From Flavobacterium sp. HJJ (lineage in GTDB: Bacteria > Bacteroidota > Bacteroidia > Flavobacteriales > Flavobacteriaceae), in contig NZ_JADKPR010000036.1 in NCBI RefSeq assembly GCF_015351475.1, forward strand, positions 1 through 33,432: a stretch of DNA of 33,432 nucleotides. The letters are read 5' to 3'. Position 1 is the stretch's first letter. Each line of letters begins with the position of its first letter. A program made the position numbers and the translations under genes. Shown piece after piece: positions 25,799 to 33,002 of the stretch. The notes beneath the pieces were generated by a model. That model was given only the letters and a program-made list of their open reading frames with translations. It searched no databases and was not told where the DNA came from.

Positions 25799-26758
25799 AT
25801 GAAAAGATTTATAGGAATTTTATGTTGTGCAATTGCTTTTTCAGCCTGTGATGATGGAGATTTAGTAGTTGATACAATTAATTTTGATGAAATAACAACA
25901 AGTACCTGTGCAGAGAATAATTTGCTTTTTAAACTTAAAGGAGCAGAATCTCTGATTTTAAATATTCCCGCAGAAACTTTTAAAGAAGAAGCAACAGAAA
26001 AAGATACCCCAATTAAATTAGATGTCAATTCGACAAACCAAGTGGTGTATAGTTTTTATGACGGTAAAGTTGCTGATGGAAATGTATGTGATTTAATTCG
26101 TCCCTCAACTCCGAATATAAAAACACAATGGGATGCTTCCTCTGGTGTTATTCAAATTACAACAGAAGCTGTAAAAACATCAAATGTTGCAGATAATAGT
26201 TCAAAAATAACAGGTTATAAGCATAATATTGTTTTTAAAAATATCACTTTTGCCAAAGGAGATGGTACCACTCAGTTTTATGAAAGCTTTATTTTTGGAG
26301 ATTATTTGAAAACGATAACTCCGCTGCCATTAGCTTTTGATAAAAAATTATCTCTTTGTGATAACTATTTGGTTTATGAATTTTATGCGAGTGAATCGTT
26401 AACGCTAAAAATTGATCCAAAGTTAATTATTAACGAAGTTACCCCTATAGATAAGCCAAGAACAGGAACTGTAGGATTAGTTAATGATAAATTAGTTAAT
26501 AATAAATTGGTTTACCGTATGTTTAACAGTATTGTGTCTTCCAATTATTTTTGTGGTTCAACAGATCCAACTGTACCAACAGTTAAAGAAGAATGGTTAG
26601 GAAAAGAAGGTACTATTGAAGTTACTACTACTACAGCTGGTCCAAATATATTTAAACATACAATTGTCCTGAAAGGCGTAACCCTTGAAAAAGGGAATAG
26701 TAATTTCCAATTGGGTGATAACTACAAATATGGAGACTTGGAAACTATTAAACCATAA
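25799..26758 (+). CDS. Lipoprotein with two related domains, function unknown
   Basis: A 319-residue lipoprotein with signal MKRFIGILCCAIAFSAC (lipobox FSAC, Cys17). After the Cys, D-D-G-D suggests a sorting signal that may keep or move it between membranes. The mature part is an internal duplication: each copy begins near a Cys followed by N-x-L-x-[FY], then ESL-L-I, a VY-x-[FM]-[YF]-x-S/G segment, a second Cys followed by P-x-[IV]-[KT]-x-x-W, G-x-I-[EQ]-[IV]-TT, and [FY]KH-[NT]-IV-[FL]-K-[NG]-[IV]-T with a final F-GD-K. Two Cys per copy suggest one disulfide each. I do not recognise the family. It is monocistronic, ending at a bidirectional terminator. Confidence 0.8.
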   Translation: MKRFIGILCCAIAFSACDDGDLVVDTINFDEITTSTCAENNLLFKLKGAESLILNIPAETFKEEATEKDTPIKLDVNSTNQVVYSFYDGKVADGNVCDLIRPSTPNIKTQWDASSGVIQITTEAVKTSNVADNSSKITGYKHNIVFKNITFAKGDGTTQFYESFIFGDYLKTITPLPLAFDKKLSLCDNYLVYEFYASESLTLKIDPKLIINEVTPIDKPRTGTVGLVNDKLVNNKLVYRMFNSIVSSNYFCGSTDPTVPTVKEEWLGKEGTIEVTTTTAGPNIFKHTIVLKGVTLEKGNSNFQLGDNYKYGDLETIKP

Positions 26759-26778
26759 GTGAAAATATAATTTATAAA

Positions 26779-26815
26779 AAAACGTCAATGCTAAGAAAGT
26801 ATTGACGTTTTTTTA
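26779..26815. terminator. Bidirectional terminator between lipoprotein and Smr genes
   Basis: AAAACGTCAAT (26779-26789) pairs with ATTGACGTTTT (26801-26811), with a T run after it on plus and an A run before it. It serves both convergent genes. Confidence 0.85.
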
Positions 26816-26835
26816 TGGGATAAAATAAGATCAGT

Positions 26836-27384
26836 TTATTTGTTTTGTTTAAAATAAACTTCGGTAGCTCCCTGACCGTATTTTTGATAATTGGCATCCT
26901 GAAAAACGATATTATCATAACGTCCCAGAAGGAAATCCAATTCGGCTTTGAGGATACCTTCGCCTACGCCGTGTATGAAAACAATTTTCGGTATGCGGTT
27001 GCGTATAGCGAATTCAATATGACGCTGGGCAGTTTCTGCTTGTAAAGTCAAAATATCATAATTGGACATACCGCGTTTATTAGGAACCAGTTTTTCGATA
27101 TGCAGATCAAATTCCGGGACAGGCAGTTCGTTTTTGTCTTTTTTCTCTTTTACAAAACTGCGCGGTTTCGGTATTTCCTTTTCCTTCTTGATTTCATTAA
27201 TGTTAATGCCTTTGATGCCTTCCATAAGATTGGCAGATTCACCAATTTTGATAAGCTCGCCGGCATTGTAATTCATTACAAAACCATCTGTAGTTTCAAT
27301 AGTTACCACACCGTCTTTTATAGATAGCACCACGCCGTCAACAGCATCGTCCAGCACTGAAACCTTATCTCCTTTATTGAACAT
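26836..27384 (-). CDS. Smr-domain protein (DUF2027-like)
   Basis: A 182-residue soluble protein. Residues 1-60 form a small beta-rich domain (GDKVSVLDDAVDGVV, then VVTIETTDGFVMNY) like the DUF2027/SH3-like N-terminus of Bacteroidota Smr proteins. A charged Lys/Glu linker follows. The C-terminal Smr domain (about 90-182) has FDLHIEKL in place of the usual LDLHG, the nuclease/loop signature FIHGVGEGILKAEL, and TEVYFKQ at the end. Smr domains nick or bind branched nucleic acids or act in ribosome-collision rescue. Here the role is open. It overlaps the upstream 27374-27562 gene by 11 nt, so the two are co-translated. Confidence 0.85.
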   Translation of the reverse strand: MFNKGDKVSVLDDAVDGVVLSIKDGVVTIETTDGFVMNYNAGELIKIGESANLMEGIKGININEIKKEKEIPKPRSFVKEKKDKNELPVPEFDLHIEKLVPNKRGMSNYDILTLQAETAQRHIEFAIRNRIPKIVFIHGVGEGILKAELDFLLGRYDNIVFQDANYQKYGQGATEVYFKQNK

Positions 27385-27562
27385 CGTCTTCGTTATTATC
27401 TTGGTTTTTACTTGGAGTTTTGCTGCTTAAACGCATCATTCCCATCATAAAAATGACAATAGCAATCACCATTACATATATATTTTTATCAGTACTTGTC
27501 TGTTCGTAGAGCGCAGTACCTATTGCTATAGCCATTATCAGAATTACAATTTTTTTCATCAT
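27374..27562 (-). CDS. Tiny two-helix membrane protein
   Basis: About 62 residues: MMKKIVILIMAIAIGTALY (helix 1), a short polar loop, NIYVMVIAIVIFMMGMMRL (helix 2), then an acidic tail ending NNEDDVQ. The frame opens further up at a TTG (27580), but the -7 box TATTTTTG overlaps that codon, so the ATG at 27562 is more likely. It is the first gene of the unit with the Smr protein (11-nt overlap). No family recognised. Confidence 0.65.
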   Translation of the reverse strand: MMKKIVILIMAIAIGTALYEQTSTDKNIYVMVIAIVIFMMGMMRLSSKTPSKNQDNNEDDVQ

Positions 27563-27577
27563 TTCATTTTCAGGCTT

Positions 27578-27585
27578 CAAAAATA
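27578..27585 (-). promoter_or_regulatory. -7 box (TATTTTTG) of the small-protein/Smr operon
   Basis: On the minus strand TATTTTTG is an exact TAnnTTTG match, 15 nt upstream of the ATG at 27562. The -33 box is poor (TTTAAAC-like about 23 nt upstream). Confidence 0.5.
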
Positions 27586-27738
27586 CTAAACTTTAGGAGA
27601 GTATTGTTTAAAGCTGCTGAGATTTTCAAAATTCACTTTTGTGGCCAGCTGCTTTAATTATTTTTATTTTGGTTTGAAAATGTCTCTGTAGAAATAATTT
27701 TATATGACTGTCCGCAAATAATGCCATGTGTTTTTTTC

Positions 27739-27816
27739 GCCACTGATTATACAGATTCTCACAGATTTCAGTACTATTTTTTTTAAAAATCTGTGTAAAT
27801 CTTTTTAATCTGTGGC
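27739..27816. repeat. Inverted repeat, CACAGATT type
   Basis: The 30-nt arm at 27739-27768 (GCCACTGATTATACAGATTC and on) matches the reverse complement of 27787-27816 at 25 of 30 positions. The arms contain CAGATT sub-repeats. It lies in the 524-nt gap between the small-protein gene and creD. The rest of that gap up to 27936 shows nothing else. Confidence 0.75.
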
Positions 27817-27936
27817 TAATTCGATCTGTTTGGTACTAGTTAAGGATAGTCATATAATTTTATTCTAAAATATGATATAAAATGATGTTTAAATAGTTTA
27901 ACTGATATTAAATATTTCGCACAAGAGCACCCAATA

Positions 27937-28039
27937 TTGTCTTTCCGACGAAGGAGGAATCTCCGTAAGCTACTCAATAAAGAAAGTTCTCAACGCTGAG
28001 GAATATAATGCGGAGATTCCTCCTTCGTCGGAAGGACAA
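27937..28039. repeat. REP-like element with 29-nt inverted arms
   Basis: Arm 27937-27965 contains CCGACGAAGGAGGAATCTCC. It matches the reverse complement of 28011-28039 with one mismatch, around a 45-nt centre. The arm sequence resembles the REP/RAYT-type palindromes scattered through many bacterial genomes. It sits 66 nt past the creD stop and could end or stabilise its transcript. Confidence 0.8.
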
Positions 28040-28104
28040 GTTTACGAGGTGTTCGGATGTTTAAAAAAAGTTCGTTTATAGGAAACAGCTCCTAATTAAC
28101 TGCT

Positions 28105-29463
28105 TTATTTATTCCAGTCAATTTTTCTGGAAAAATACATTATAGCTGCCAATATGGAGAATAGACCAATGCTTCCTACTAATAAAGCGTAATTTTCTAA
28201 TTGAATAATGACATAAATAAAGGAGTATAATCCAGTGAGAGAAGCACCGATAAACAGCGGAAATTTACTTCCCTTCAGGATTGAAATGGAGTACAGTGCG
28301 ATGAGCGTAATGACTGCGGCGGCCGCAATCAGATAGGCTTTTGTGAAACTGCTGTGTTCAGTAATAGAAATAAGCAGGGTGTAAAATAAAATAAGCGCCA
28401 GACCTATCATAGAATATTGGAAAATATGAATTTTGATTTTGCTTATCGACTGGATTAGGAAGAAAATCAAGAATGTCAAGCCTATTACCAGAAAACCATA
28501 TTTGGCAGCTCTTTCGTTTTGCTGGTATTGATTCACCGGAATTACAAAATCGACTCCAAAAGCATAGGTTCCTAAATCGGGCAGATTTTCGAAGAACTGC
28601 TGAGAAAAAGCCCTGTTAATATGCAGGATTTTCCAGCTGGCAGAAAACCCGCTGGCATCGATTGTTTTTGTTTTATCATCTGGAAGAAAATTACCTGTAA
28701 AACTTGGCGAGCCCCAGTTGGACTGCATACTCAGCTGTGTGGTTTTGCCAATAGGAACCATTTTTATCTGCTTGCTTCCGTTATAAGTGATGTCAAAACC
28801 AAAATTTGTTTTGGCTGTTTTCAGAATGCTTTTCAGATCTATAAAACCAGTTTCTAGAGCTTGCGTAGTATCATTTAGATTTGTGCTGTAAACAGGTTCA
28901 AAAGTAAATTTGGTGCCGCCAAAATTGATTTTTACCTCATCTTTAATGCTTTTTAAATTGGTAGTTTTGATTAAAATGGTGGCTTTGTTCCATTGAATGA
29001 CTTCGGCAGGAATATTTTTACTGCTAAAATCGGGCTGAATGTAATAGCCTCCAAAATTCATTTTGGAACTATAAACAACTGATTCGTAATTATTTCGATT
29101 AAGGACTTTGGTTGCTACATTGGATTTGGCTCTTAAATCTTCGGGGAAGAAATAAGCGTATCTGGTAATTGCTTTTCGCTGTTTTAAAGTTTCATTTGTC
29201 TTTTGATTGATAGATAAGGTCTCGTCAAATGTAGTGTACGGAACTTTTAGTATTGGTCCATAGAAATAGACGCTTTCGCCCCATTTGTCATTGATTTCTG
29301 TGATAACTTCTTCCTGACGGAAAGAGCGTTCGGTTATCAGGCTTTTGACAAATTCCAGCGGAATGAGCAGGACTAAAGTCAGTATTCCAACCATAATCAT
29401 TTTGGCGGTATTGGACTGAAAAAAAGGGGTTGGAGCCGGGTTTTGATTTTCTGTTGTTTCCAT
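28105..29463 (-). CDS. creD: CreD family inner-membrane protein
   Basis: A 452-residue protein. One helix near residues 20-45 (KMIMVGILTLVLLIPLEFV) is followed by the family hallmark, ITERSFRQEEVITEINDKWG and YGPILKVPY. A large periplasmic domain reaches to about residue 310, and five to six helices end the protein. CreD affects envelope integrity and is regulated by CreBC in enterobacteria, but its molecular activity is unknown. In Bacteroidota it commonly sits with a small winged-helix regulator and a membrane protein, as here. It is the last gene of the minus-strand cluster and is followed by a REP-like element. Confidence 0.93.
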   Translation of the reverse strand: METTENQNPAPTPFFQSNTAKMIMVGILTLVLLIPLEFVKSLITERSFRQEEVITEINDKWGESVYFYGPILKVPYTTFDETLSINQKTNETLKQRKAITRYAYFFPEDLRAKSNVATKVLNRNNYESVVYSSKMNFGGYYIQPDFSSKNIPAEVIQWNKATILIKTTNLKSIKDEVKINFGGTKFTFEPVYSTNLNDTTQALETGFIDLKSILKTAKTNFGFDITYNGSKQIKMVPIGKTTQLSMQSNWGSPSFTGNFLPDDKTKTIDASGFSASWKILHINRAFSQQFFENLPDLGTYAFGVDFVIPVNQYQQNERAAKYGFLVIGLTFLIFFLIQSISKIKIHIFQYSMIGLALILFYTLLISITEHSSFTKAYLIAAAAVITLIALYSISILKGSKFPLFIGASLTGLYSFIYVIIQLENYALLVGSIGLFSILAAIMYFSRKIDWNK

Positions 29464-29483
29464 GTTTTTGAGTTTAGTAATGA

Positions 29484-29789
29484 TTAAAAAATAAAATTGT
29501 AATAGAGTATGCTTATTGGAATGTTACATAATAGAATGATTAGTTTTAATGCTAATTTTTTTCTTTCATCAGGTAAAATGATGCAGAGAAAAACAAGATA
29601 TAAGAACATAATAGAATTTATAATTATTGAAAAAAGCACATAATACCAGCCTATTAATAAAAACATTTTTCCATGAGTACTGGACTTAAATAATAGTAAT
29701 AATAAGGTTCCTATGAGAAATGATCCAATAGCCAGTTCATTGGAAAATGCCCATCTGTAATAGGATTTTATAAGATTTGGTCTTTGCAT
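29484..29789 (-). CDS. Small four-helix membrane protein, paralog A
   Basis: About 101 residues from MQRPNLIKSYYRWAF, preceded by an A/G-rich run. A start at 29822 would overlap the upstream gene by 20 nt and add 11 polar residues. Four hydrophobic helices are visible (near ELAIGSFLIGTLLLLLF, YYVLFSIIINSIMF, and the last LIILLCNIPISILYY). It is paralogous to the next gene upstream: same length, the same [EA]LA-G-F-IGTLL opening and L-NIPI-[AS]-LY end. Family not recognised. It lies between that gene and creD. Confidence 0.72.
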   Translation of the reverse strand: MQRPNLIKSYYRWAFSNELAIGSFLIGTLLLLLFKSSTHGKMFLLIGWYYVLFSIIINSIMFLYLVFLCIILPDERKKLALKLIILLCNIPISILYYNFIF

Positions 29790-29802
29790 GTTCTTTTTTT
29801 GA

Positions 29803-30135
29803 TTAAAAAGTTGAATTTGCATTAGCCAAATAAAATATTATACCCAAATACAAGAATGCTATTGGAATGTTACTCAATAAAATCGCAATTTTCAGTCCTA
29901 TGTGTTTTCTCTGCTGCGGCATCATGTAAAAATGATAGAGCAGGTGGGTGAGCATAATAATGTTGAGAATAGCTGCGAGTATAAAGAAGACAAAACCAAT
30001 TAGCAGTATGAATGTATTGTCTGCAAGGGTTAGAAAAAGTATAAATAAGAGCGTGCCAATTGTAAAGCAGCCAAGAGCAAGTTCGACAGCGCTTCTGCCG
30101 TCAAAAGTTTCTTCCTGAGTTAAAGTTGTTTCCAT
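29803..30135 (-). CDS. Small four-helix membrane protein, paralog B
   Basis: A 110-residue protein (METTLTQEETFDGRSAVELA) with four hydrophobic helices and a basic loop (MMPQQRKHIGLK) before the last helix, ILLSNIPIAFLYLGIIF. The counterpart loop in paralog A is ILPDERKKLALK, so the pair arose by tandem duplication and then diverged. The METT opening and Thr/Gln/Glu-rich start recall the CreD N-terminus, METTENQNP. Co-transcribed with its neighbours (6-nt gap upstream). No function known. Confidence 0.75.
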   Translation of the reverse strand: METTLTQEETFDGRSAVELALGCFTIGTLLFILFLTLADNTFILLIGFVFFILAAILNIIMLTHLLYHFYMMPQQRKHIGLKIAILLSNIPIAFLYLGIIFYLANANSTF

Positions 30136-30141
30136 AATTTG

Positions 30142-30798
30142 TTAGTGGTTTATAGCTGAATAGATTTTTCTCAAAGAGTAGAATAAATAGATATAGACTC
30201 CAAAATAAAAGGAGAACAGTAATGCATGTACAGATAATAATGAGGTAAGTGTATCCTGAAATAATTTTATCGGACTGCTCAAAATATCCCAGCTGTTGTA
30301 GCGCAGTATTCTTCCGAGATAAATTCCAATGCCGCATAAAAAACAGATGACAGGAATTAATAAATTGATAATTAAAGTGGAAGTGTAAGTCCTTATGATG
30401 TTTTCGAATTCTATCAGGGAAATGATGCCTAGTGTAAAGCCAATCAGGGCGTATGAACTTATGACTACCAAATCGAACCAGAACAAATGGTTTTCAGATT
30501 GCGACAGATGAATAAGATCGGTAAGAATGTAAAACGAATTTGGCAGAAAAAGGAGCCAGAGAAAAAGCAGTGCCAATGTTTTAATTTTACTTTTTTGAAA
30601 GCTAATCTGAGTTTTAAGACAGCTGATGAAAAGATAGGGAATGAAAGCTAGAAACAGATTCCATACTAAAAAAAAGAGATAAACTGTATTGGTCAGTTTG
30701 GCGCGAACAACGAGTAAAATCAAGCAGTAAGCAGTAAATAAGAATAAAACGCTGTTGATTTTTCGGTTGCTGTTGAATAATCTGGTGATGAGCTGCAT
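30142..30798 (-). CDS. DUF1361 membrane protein
   Basis: A 218-residue integral membrane protein with about seven helices. The DUF1361 centre is seen as LWLLFLPNSFYILTDLIHL, followed by a FWFDLVVISSYALIGFTLGIISL segment and later RILRYNSWDIL. The family is widespread and uncharacterised. The stop-start distances (3 nt from the COQ4-like gene, 6 nt to paralog B) show co-transcription. Confidence 0.85.
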   Translation of the reverse strand: MQLITRLFNSNRKINSVLFLFTAYCLILLVVRAKLTNTVYLFFLVWNLFLAFIPYLFISCLKTQISFQKSKIKTLALLFLWLLFLPNSFYILTDLIHLSQSENHLFWFDLVVISSYALIGFTLGIISLIEFENIIRTYTSTLIINLLIPVICFLCGIGIYLGRILRYNSWDILSSPIKLFQDTLTSLLSVHALLFSFYFGVYIYLFYSLRKIYSAINH

Positions 30799-30801
30799 AA
30801 T

Positions 30802-31254
30802 TTAAATGTTAAAGGTTTGCTGAATAGTTTTAATTGGAATCAGGAGCATTTTTGAAAAATCCAAAGAGTAGAAGTGATGTGCTGTTTTACCTTTATGAAA
30901 TTCCTTGAAAAAATATTTAATATGCATAGGGTAGAAGAGTGTGCCGACAGTTATGACTATATACAAATACAGGCTTTTTTTACCATTACCCATTAGATAA
31001 TACTGCATTCCGATTTCTTCCCGCACACTTACGCCAGTGCTGGTGAGTACATGAATGATATCATGATCTTCTAGTTTGGGCTGGATCTCAAAATTGTTTT
31101 TCTGTAAAAACTGGCCTAGATGAAAACCTAATGTTTCCTCAGGATATGTACGTAGATCTTGTTTGTGAATCTTCCAGGCAGTTTTGTTTTTGAAGAATCG
31201 CTGATATGGTTTTTTACTCCATTCGTACATTTTTTCGATGAATTTGTCTTTCAT
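30802..31254 (-). CDS. COQ4-like protein
   Basis: A 150-residue soluble protein. It carries the COQ4 metal motif HDxxH-x11-E: H64-D65-I-I-H68 with E80 in TSTGVSVREE. This is followed by the family's Q-x-Y-L/F-x-G and YPMHIKYFFKEFHKG segments. COQ4 proteins work in coenzyme Q synthesis in eukaryotes and some proteobacteria, but flavobacteria use menaquinone, so the substrate here must differ. It is shorter than eukaryotic COQ4 (about 225 residues or more), as bacterial members tend to be. It is the first gene after the operator at 31270-31289 and heads the DUF1361-CreD run. Confidence 0.72.
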   Translation of the reverse strand: MKDKFIEKMYEWSKKPYQRFFKNKTAWKIHKQDLRTYPEETLGFHLGQFLQKNNFEIQPKLEDHDIIHVLTSTGVSVREEIGMQYYLMGNGKKSLYLYIVITVGTLFYPMHIKYFFKEFHKGKTAHHFYSLDFSKMLLIPIKTIQQTFNI

Positions 31255-31269
31255 TTTTTATTAATTAAA

Positions 31270-31289
31270 AGTACTTTGAATTTCAAAGT
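31270..31289. promoter_or_regulatory. Palindromic operator 1
   Basis: GTACTTTGAATTTCAAAGTA is, apart from its first base, a perfect 9-1-9 palindrome, 16 nt upstream of the COQ4-like start and 19 nt downstream of the winged-helix regulator stop. The core ACTTTG-N5-CAAAGT recurs at 32936-32954. Confidence 0.75.
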
Positions 31290-31307
31290 ATAAGGTTAAA
31301 AAAAGAG

Positions 31308-31604
31308 CTAGCGTTTCTGTATTAATTTTTCCAGGGCGCTGATATGATCTTGAAATGCTTTTCGCCCCTCTTTGGTTGCCCTATAGCTGGTATTTGGTTT
31401 TTTACCGATGAATTGTTTCTCAATGGCAATGTAATTTTCTTGTTCTAGTGCTTTGGTATGGCTCGCTAAGTTACCATCGGTTACGCCCAATAATTCTTTC
31501 AAAGTACTAAAATCGGCCGATTCATTGACCATCAGAATAGACATGATGCCCAGTCTGATGCGATGGTCAAAAGCTTTATTGATATTTTGAATAATATTTT
31601 TCAA
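31308..31604 (-). CDS. Winged-helix transcriptional regulator (HTH_34 type)
   Basis: A 98-residue DNA-binding protein, the whole of which is one winged helix-turn-helix of the PF13601 kind: FDHRIRLGIMSILMVNE, FSTLKELLGVTDGNLASHTKALEQ (helix-turn-helix) and the wing GKKPNTSYRATKEGRKAF. These small regulators accompany creD and membrane proteins in many Bacteroidota. It starts 3 nt after the YiiX-like gene stop. The palindromes before both halves of the cluster are its likely targets, and the arrangement suggests autoregulation through 32936-32954. Confidence 0.9.
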   Translation of the reverse strand: MKNIIQNINKAFDHRIRLGIMSILMVNESADFSTLKELLGVTDGNLASHTKALEQENYIAIEKQFIGKKPNTSYRATKEGRKAFQDHISALEKLIQKR

Positions 31605-31607
31605 ATC

Positions 31608-32285
31608 TTAGTAAGTGTCTATTATTGTGGTTACTATTTTGGATTGTTCCAAGTCTGACGGTGCGACAACATTTTCTTCAAGCGGAATTTTAGTTACATA
31701 TCTTTCGGATAGTATTGTCTGAACACGGCTGTCTTTCAGGTTAAAATCTTTCAGTTTCTGCAATGGACATAATTCAATTCCAGCTCCGTTTTTGTAAATT
31801 TTCCAGATTAATTCAGAGCAGTATATTTTGTCATCAGACCATTCAAAATACAAATCATAGTCTTTGTTATTTAGTGTTTCTCCATAGTCTTTCATCTTTT
31901 GCAGTGTCTGCGCATTGAGTATTGCTGATGCATTTTTTAAACGGGTTACCACAAAATGATTATCTTTTCCGTGTGTTATCCAAGTTTTTAGCGGTGTATA
32001 TTTTACAGGCTGTACGGCTTCTAATACATATTTTTTTCCTTTTTCAATAAAAATAATGCCACAGTGAGAGAACTTAGAATTAGTTGCAATTCGAACCGCT
32101 TCGCACTGTTTGGATTGTGAAGTCTGAAAAATCATATCGCCGTCCTGAATTTTATTTAAAATAATATCATGACGCGGGCCAAAAAGAATATTACCAAACA
32201 TAGAATTGGCAATAAACAAAGCACAGCCAAAACTCATCAGAAAGGTAATAATCGCAAAAAGATACTTTGTTTTTTTCATTGTCAT
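31608..32285 (-). CDS. YiiX/YaeF-type permuted papain-fold protein
   Basis: A 225-residue protein with an N-terminal hydrophobic helix or signal anchor (YLFAIITFLMSFGCALFIA), then the NlpC/P60-superfamily permuted core: GDMIFQTSQS and AVRIATNSKFSHCGIIF (catalytic His in SHCG), VLEAVQPVKYTPL, and the catalytic Cys in IYCSELIWKIY, followed by DYDLYFEWSDDK upstream of it. Family members act as peptidases, amidases or acyltransferases on lipids or peptides. The location is periplasmic or membrane-bound. An alternative start is two codons in (MKKTKYL). It lies 36 nt after the membrane protein and is tightly joined to the regulator. Confidence 0.85.
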   Translation of the reverse strand: MTMKKTKYLFAIITFLMSFGCALFIANSMFGNILFGPRHDIILNKIQDGDMIFQTSQSKQCEAVRIATNSKFSHCGIIFIEKGKKYVLEAVQPVKYTPLKTWITHGKDNHFVVTRLKNASAILNAQTLQKMKDYGETLNNKDYDLYFEWSDDKIYCSELIWKIYKNGAGIELCPLQKLKDFNLKDSRVQTILSERYVTKIPLEENVVAPSDLEQSKIVTTIIDTY

Positions 32286-32321
32286 TTCTATGGATTTTTA
32301 TTTGGTTAAATTTAAGCCTTT

Positions 32322-32927
32322 TTAATTTCGGTCATATTTAAAATGCATCATACTTCCATAAATAATATGGCAGACTCCAAAGCCTAATGCCCAAAATTCA
32401 AGTGCATATCCAGAAAATTCGGTGGCCAAAAGTCCCAGGATTATGATGGTAATACCAAGATAACGAACATCTCTTAAAGTATATTTACTTGCATTTACAC
32501 AGGCTAGTCCATAAAAAATAAGAGTTACAGGAGCTATTAAACCGTAGCTTCCGTTCCGCAGTAATAAGAGTCCAAAAATCCCTCCGGTAACCAGCGGAAT
32601 CAAAAAGTTTGTCAGCATTCTTTTGGATGAAGAATTCCATACGGTTTCACCGCCTTTTTTTGCTTTATTTATAGTAAGCAGCAGTGCTGTTCCAACAGAC
32701 AAAAATAAAACGATGAAAGCGGTCAGCAGTATCAGTTTAAATGTATTGCTTTCCAATGTAATGACACTGCTGTCGTTATTCTGGATTAATTCGTGACCAA
32801 TATAGGCGCCTATCAAAGCGTATACACCAGCTAAAATTCCTGACAAACCACTCAAAGAGATAAATTGTGTGGATTTGTTCATCATATTTTTGATGTCACT
32901 GATGTCTTGTAAATATTTTTCTTCCAT
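32322..32927 (-). CDS. Six-helix membrane protein of the CreD-regulator cluster
   Basis: A 201-residue protein starting MEEKYLQDISDIKNMMNKST at 32927, with the operator and -7 region just upstream. An in-frame ATG at 33065 lies beyond the promoter and inside the divergent gene. About six hydrophobic helices follow (SGLSGILAGVYALIGAYIG, LILLTAFIVLFLSVGTALLL, FLIPLVTGGIFGLLLL, LIAPVTLIFYGLACV, LGITIIILGLLA and FWALGFGVCHIIYG). Such proteins are regularly found next to HTH_34 regulators in flavobacteria. Function unknown; membrane signalling or transport is possible. Confidence 0.85.
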   Translation of the reverse strand: MEEKYLQDISDIKNMMNKSTQFISLSGLSGILAGVYALIGAYIGHELIQNNDSSVITLESNTFKLILLTAFIVLFLSVGTALLLTINKAKKGGETVWNSSSKRMLTNFLIPLVTGGIFGLLLLRNGSYGLIAPVTLIFYGLACVNASKYTLRDVRYLGITIIILGLLATEFSGYALEFWALGFGVCHIIYGSMMHFKYDRN

Positions 32928-32935
32928 TTTTAAAG

Positions 32936-32954
32936 TACTTTGAAAAACAAAGTT
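32936..32954. promoter_or_regulatory. Palindromic operator 2, overlapping a -7 box
   Basis: GTACTTTGAAAAACAAAGT has the same ACTTTG-N5-CAAAGT core as 31270-31289. On the minus strand it reads TAACTTTG (32949-32956), an exact TAnnTTTG -7 box for the gene starting at 32927, so a bound regulator would block RNA polymerase. It also lies in the 75-nt gap to the divergent DUF1801 gene. Confidence 0.72.
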
Positions 32955-33002
32955 AATTATAATATTTGAGAAATTGAATATTTTTTTTATTAATTTTAAG
33001 AT

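Noticed and set aside
27901..28060. Possible CRISPR repeat unit
   Set aside because: Only two copies exist, in inverted orientation around a 45-nt centre, with no regular spacers and no cas genes.
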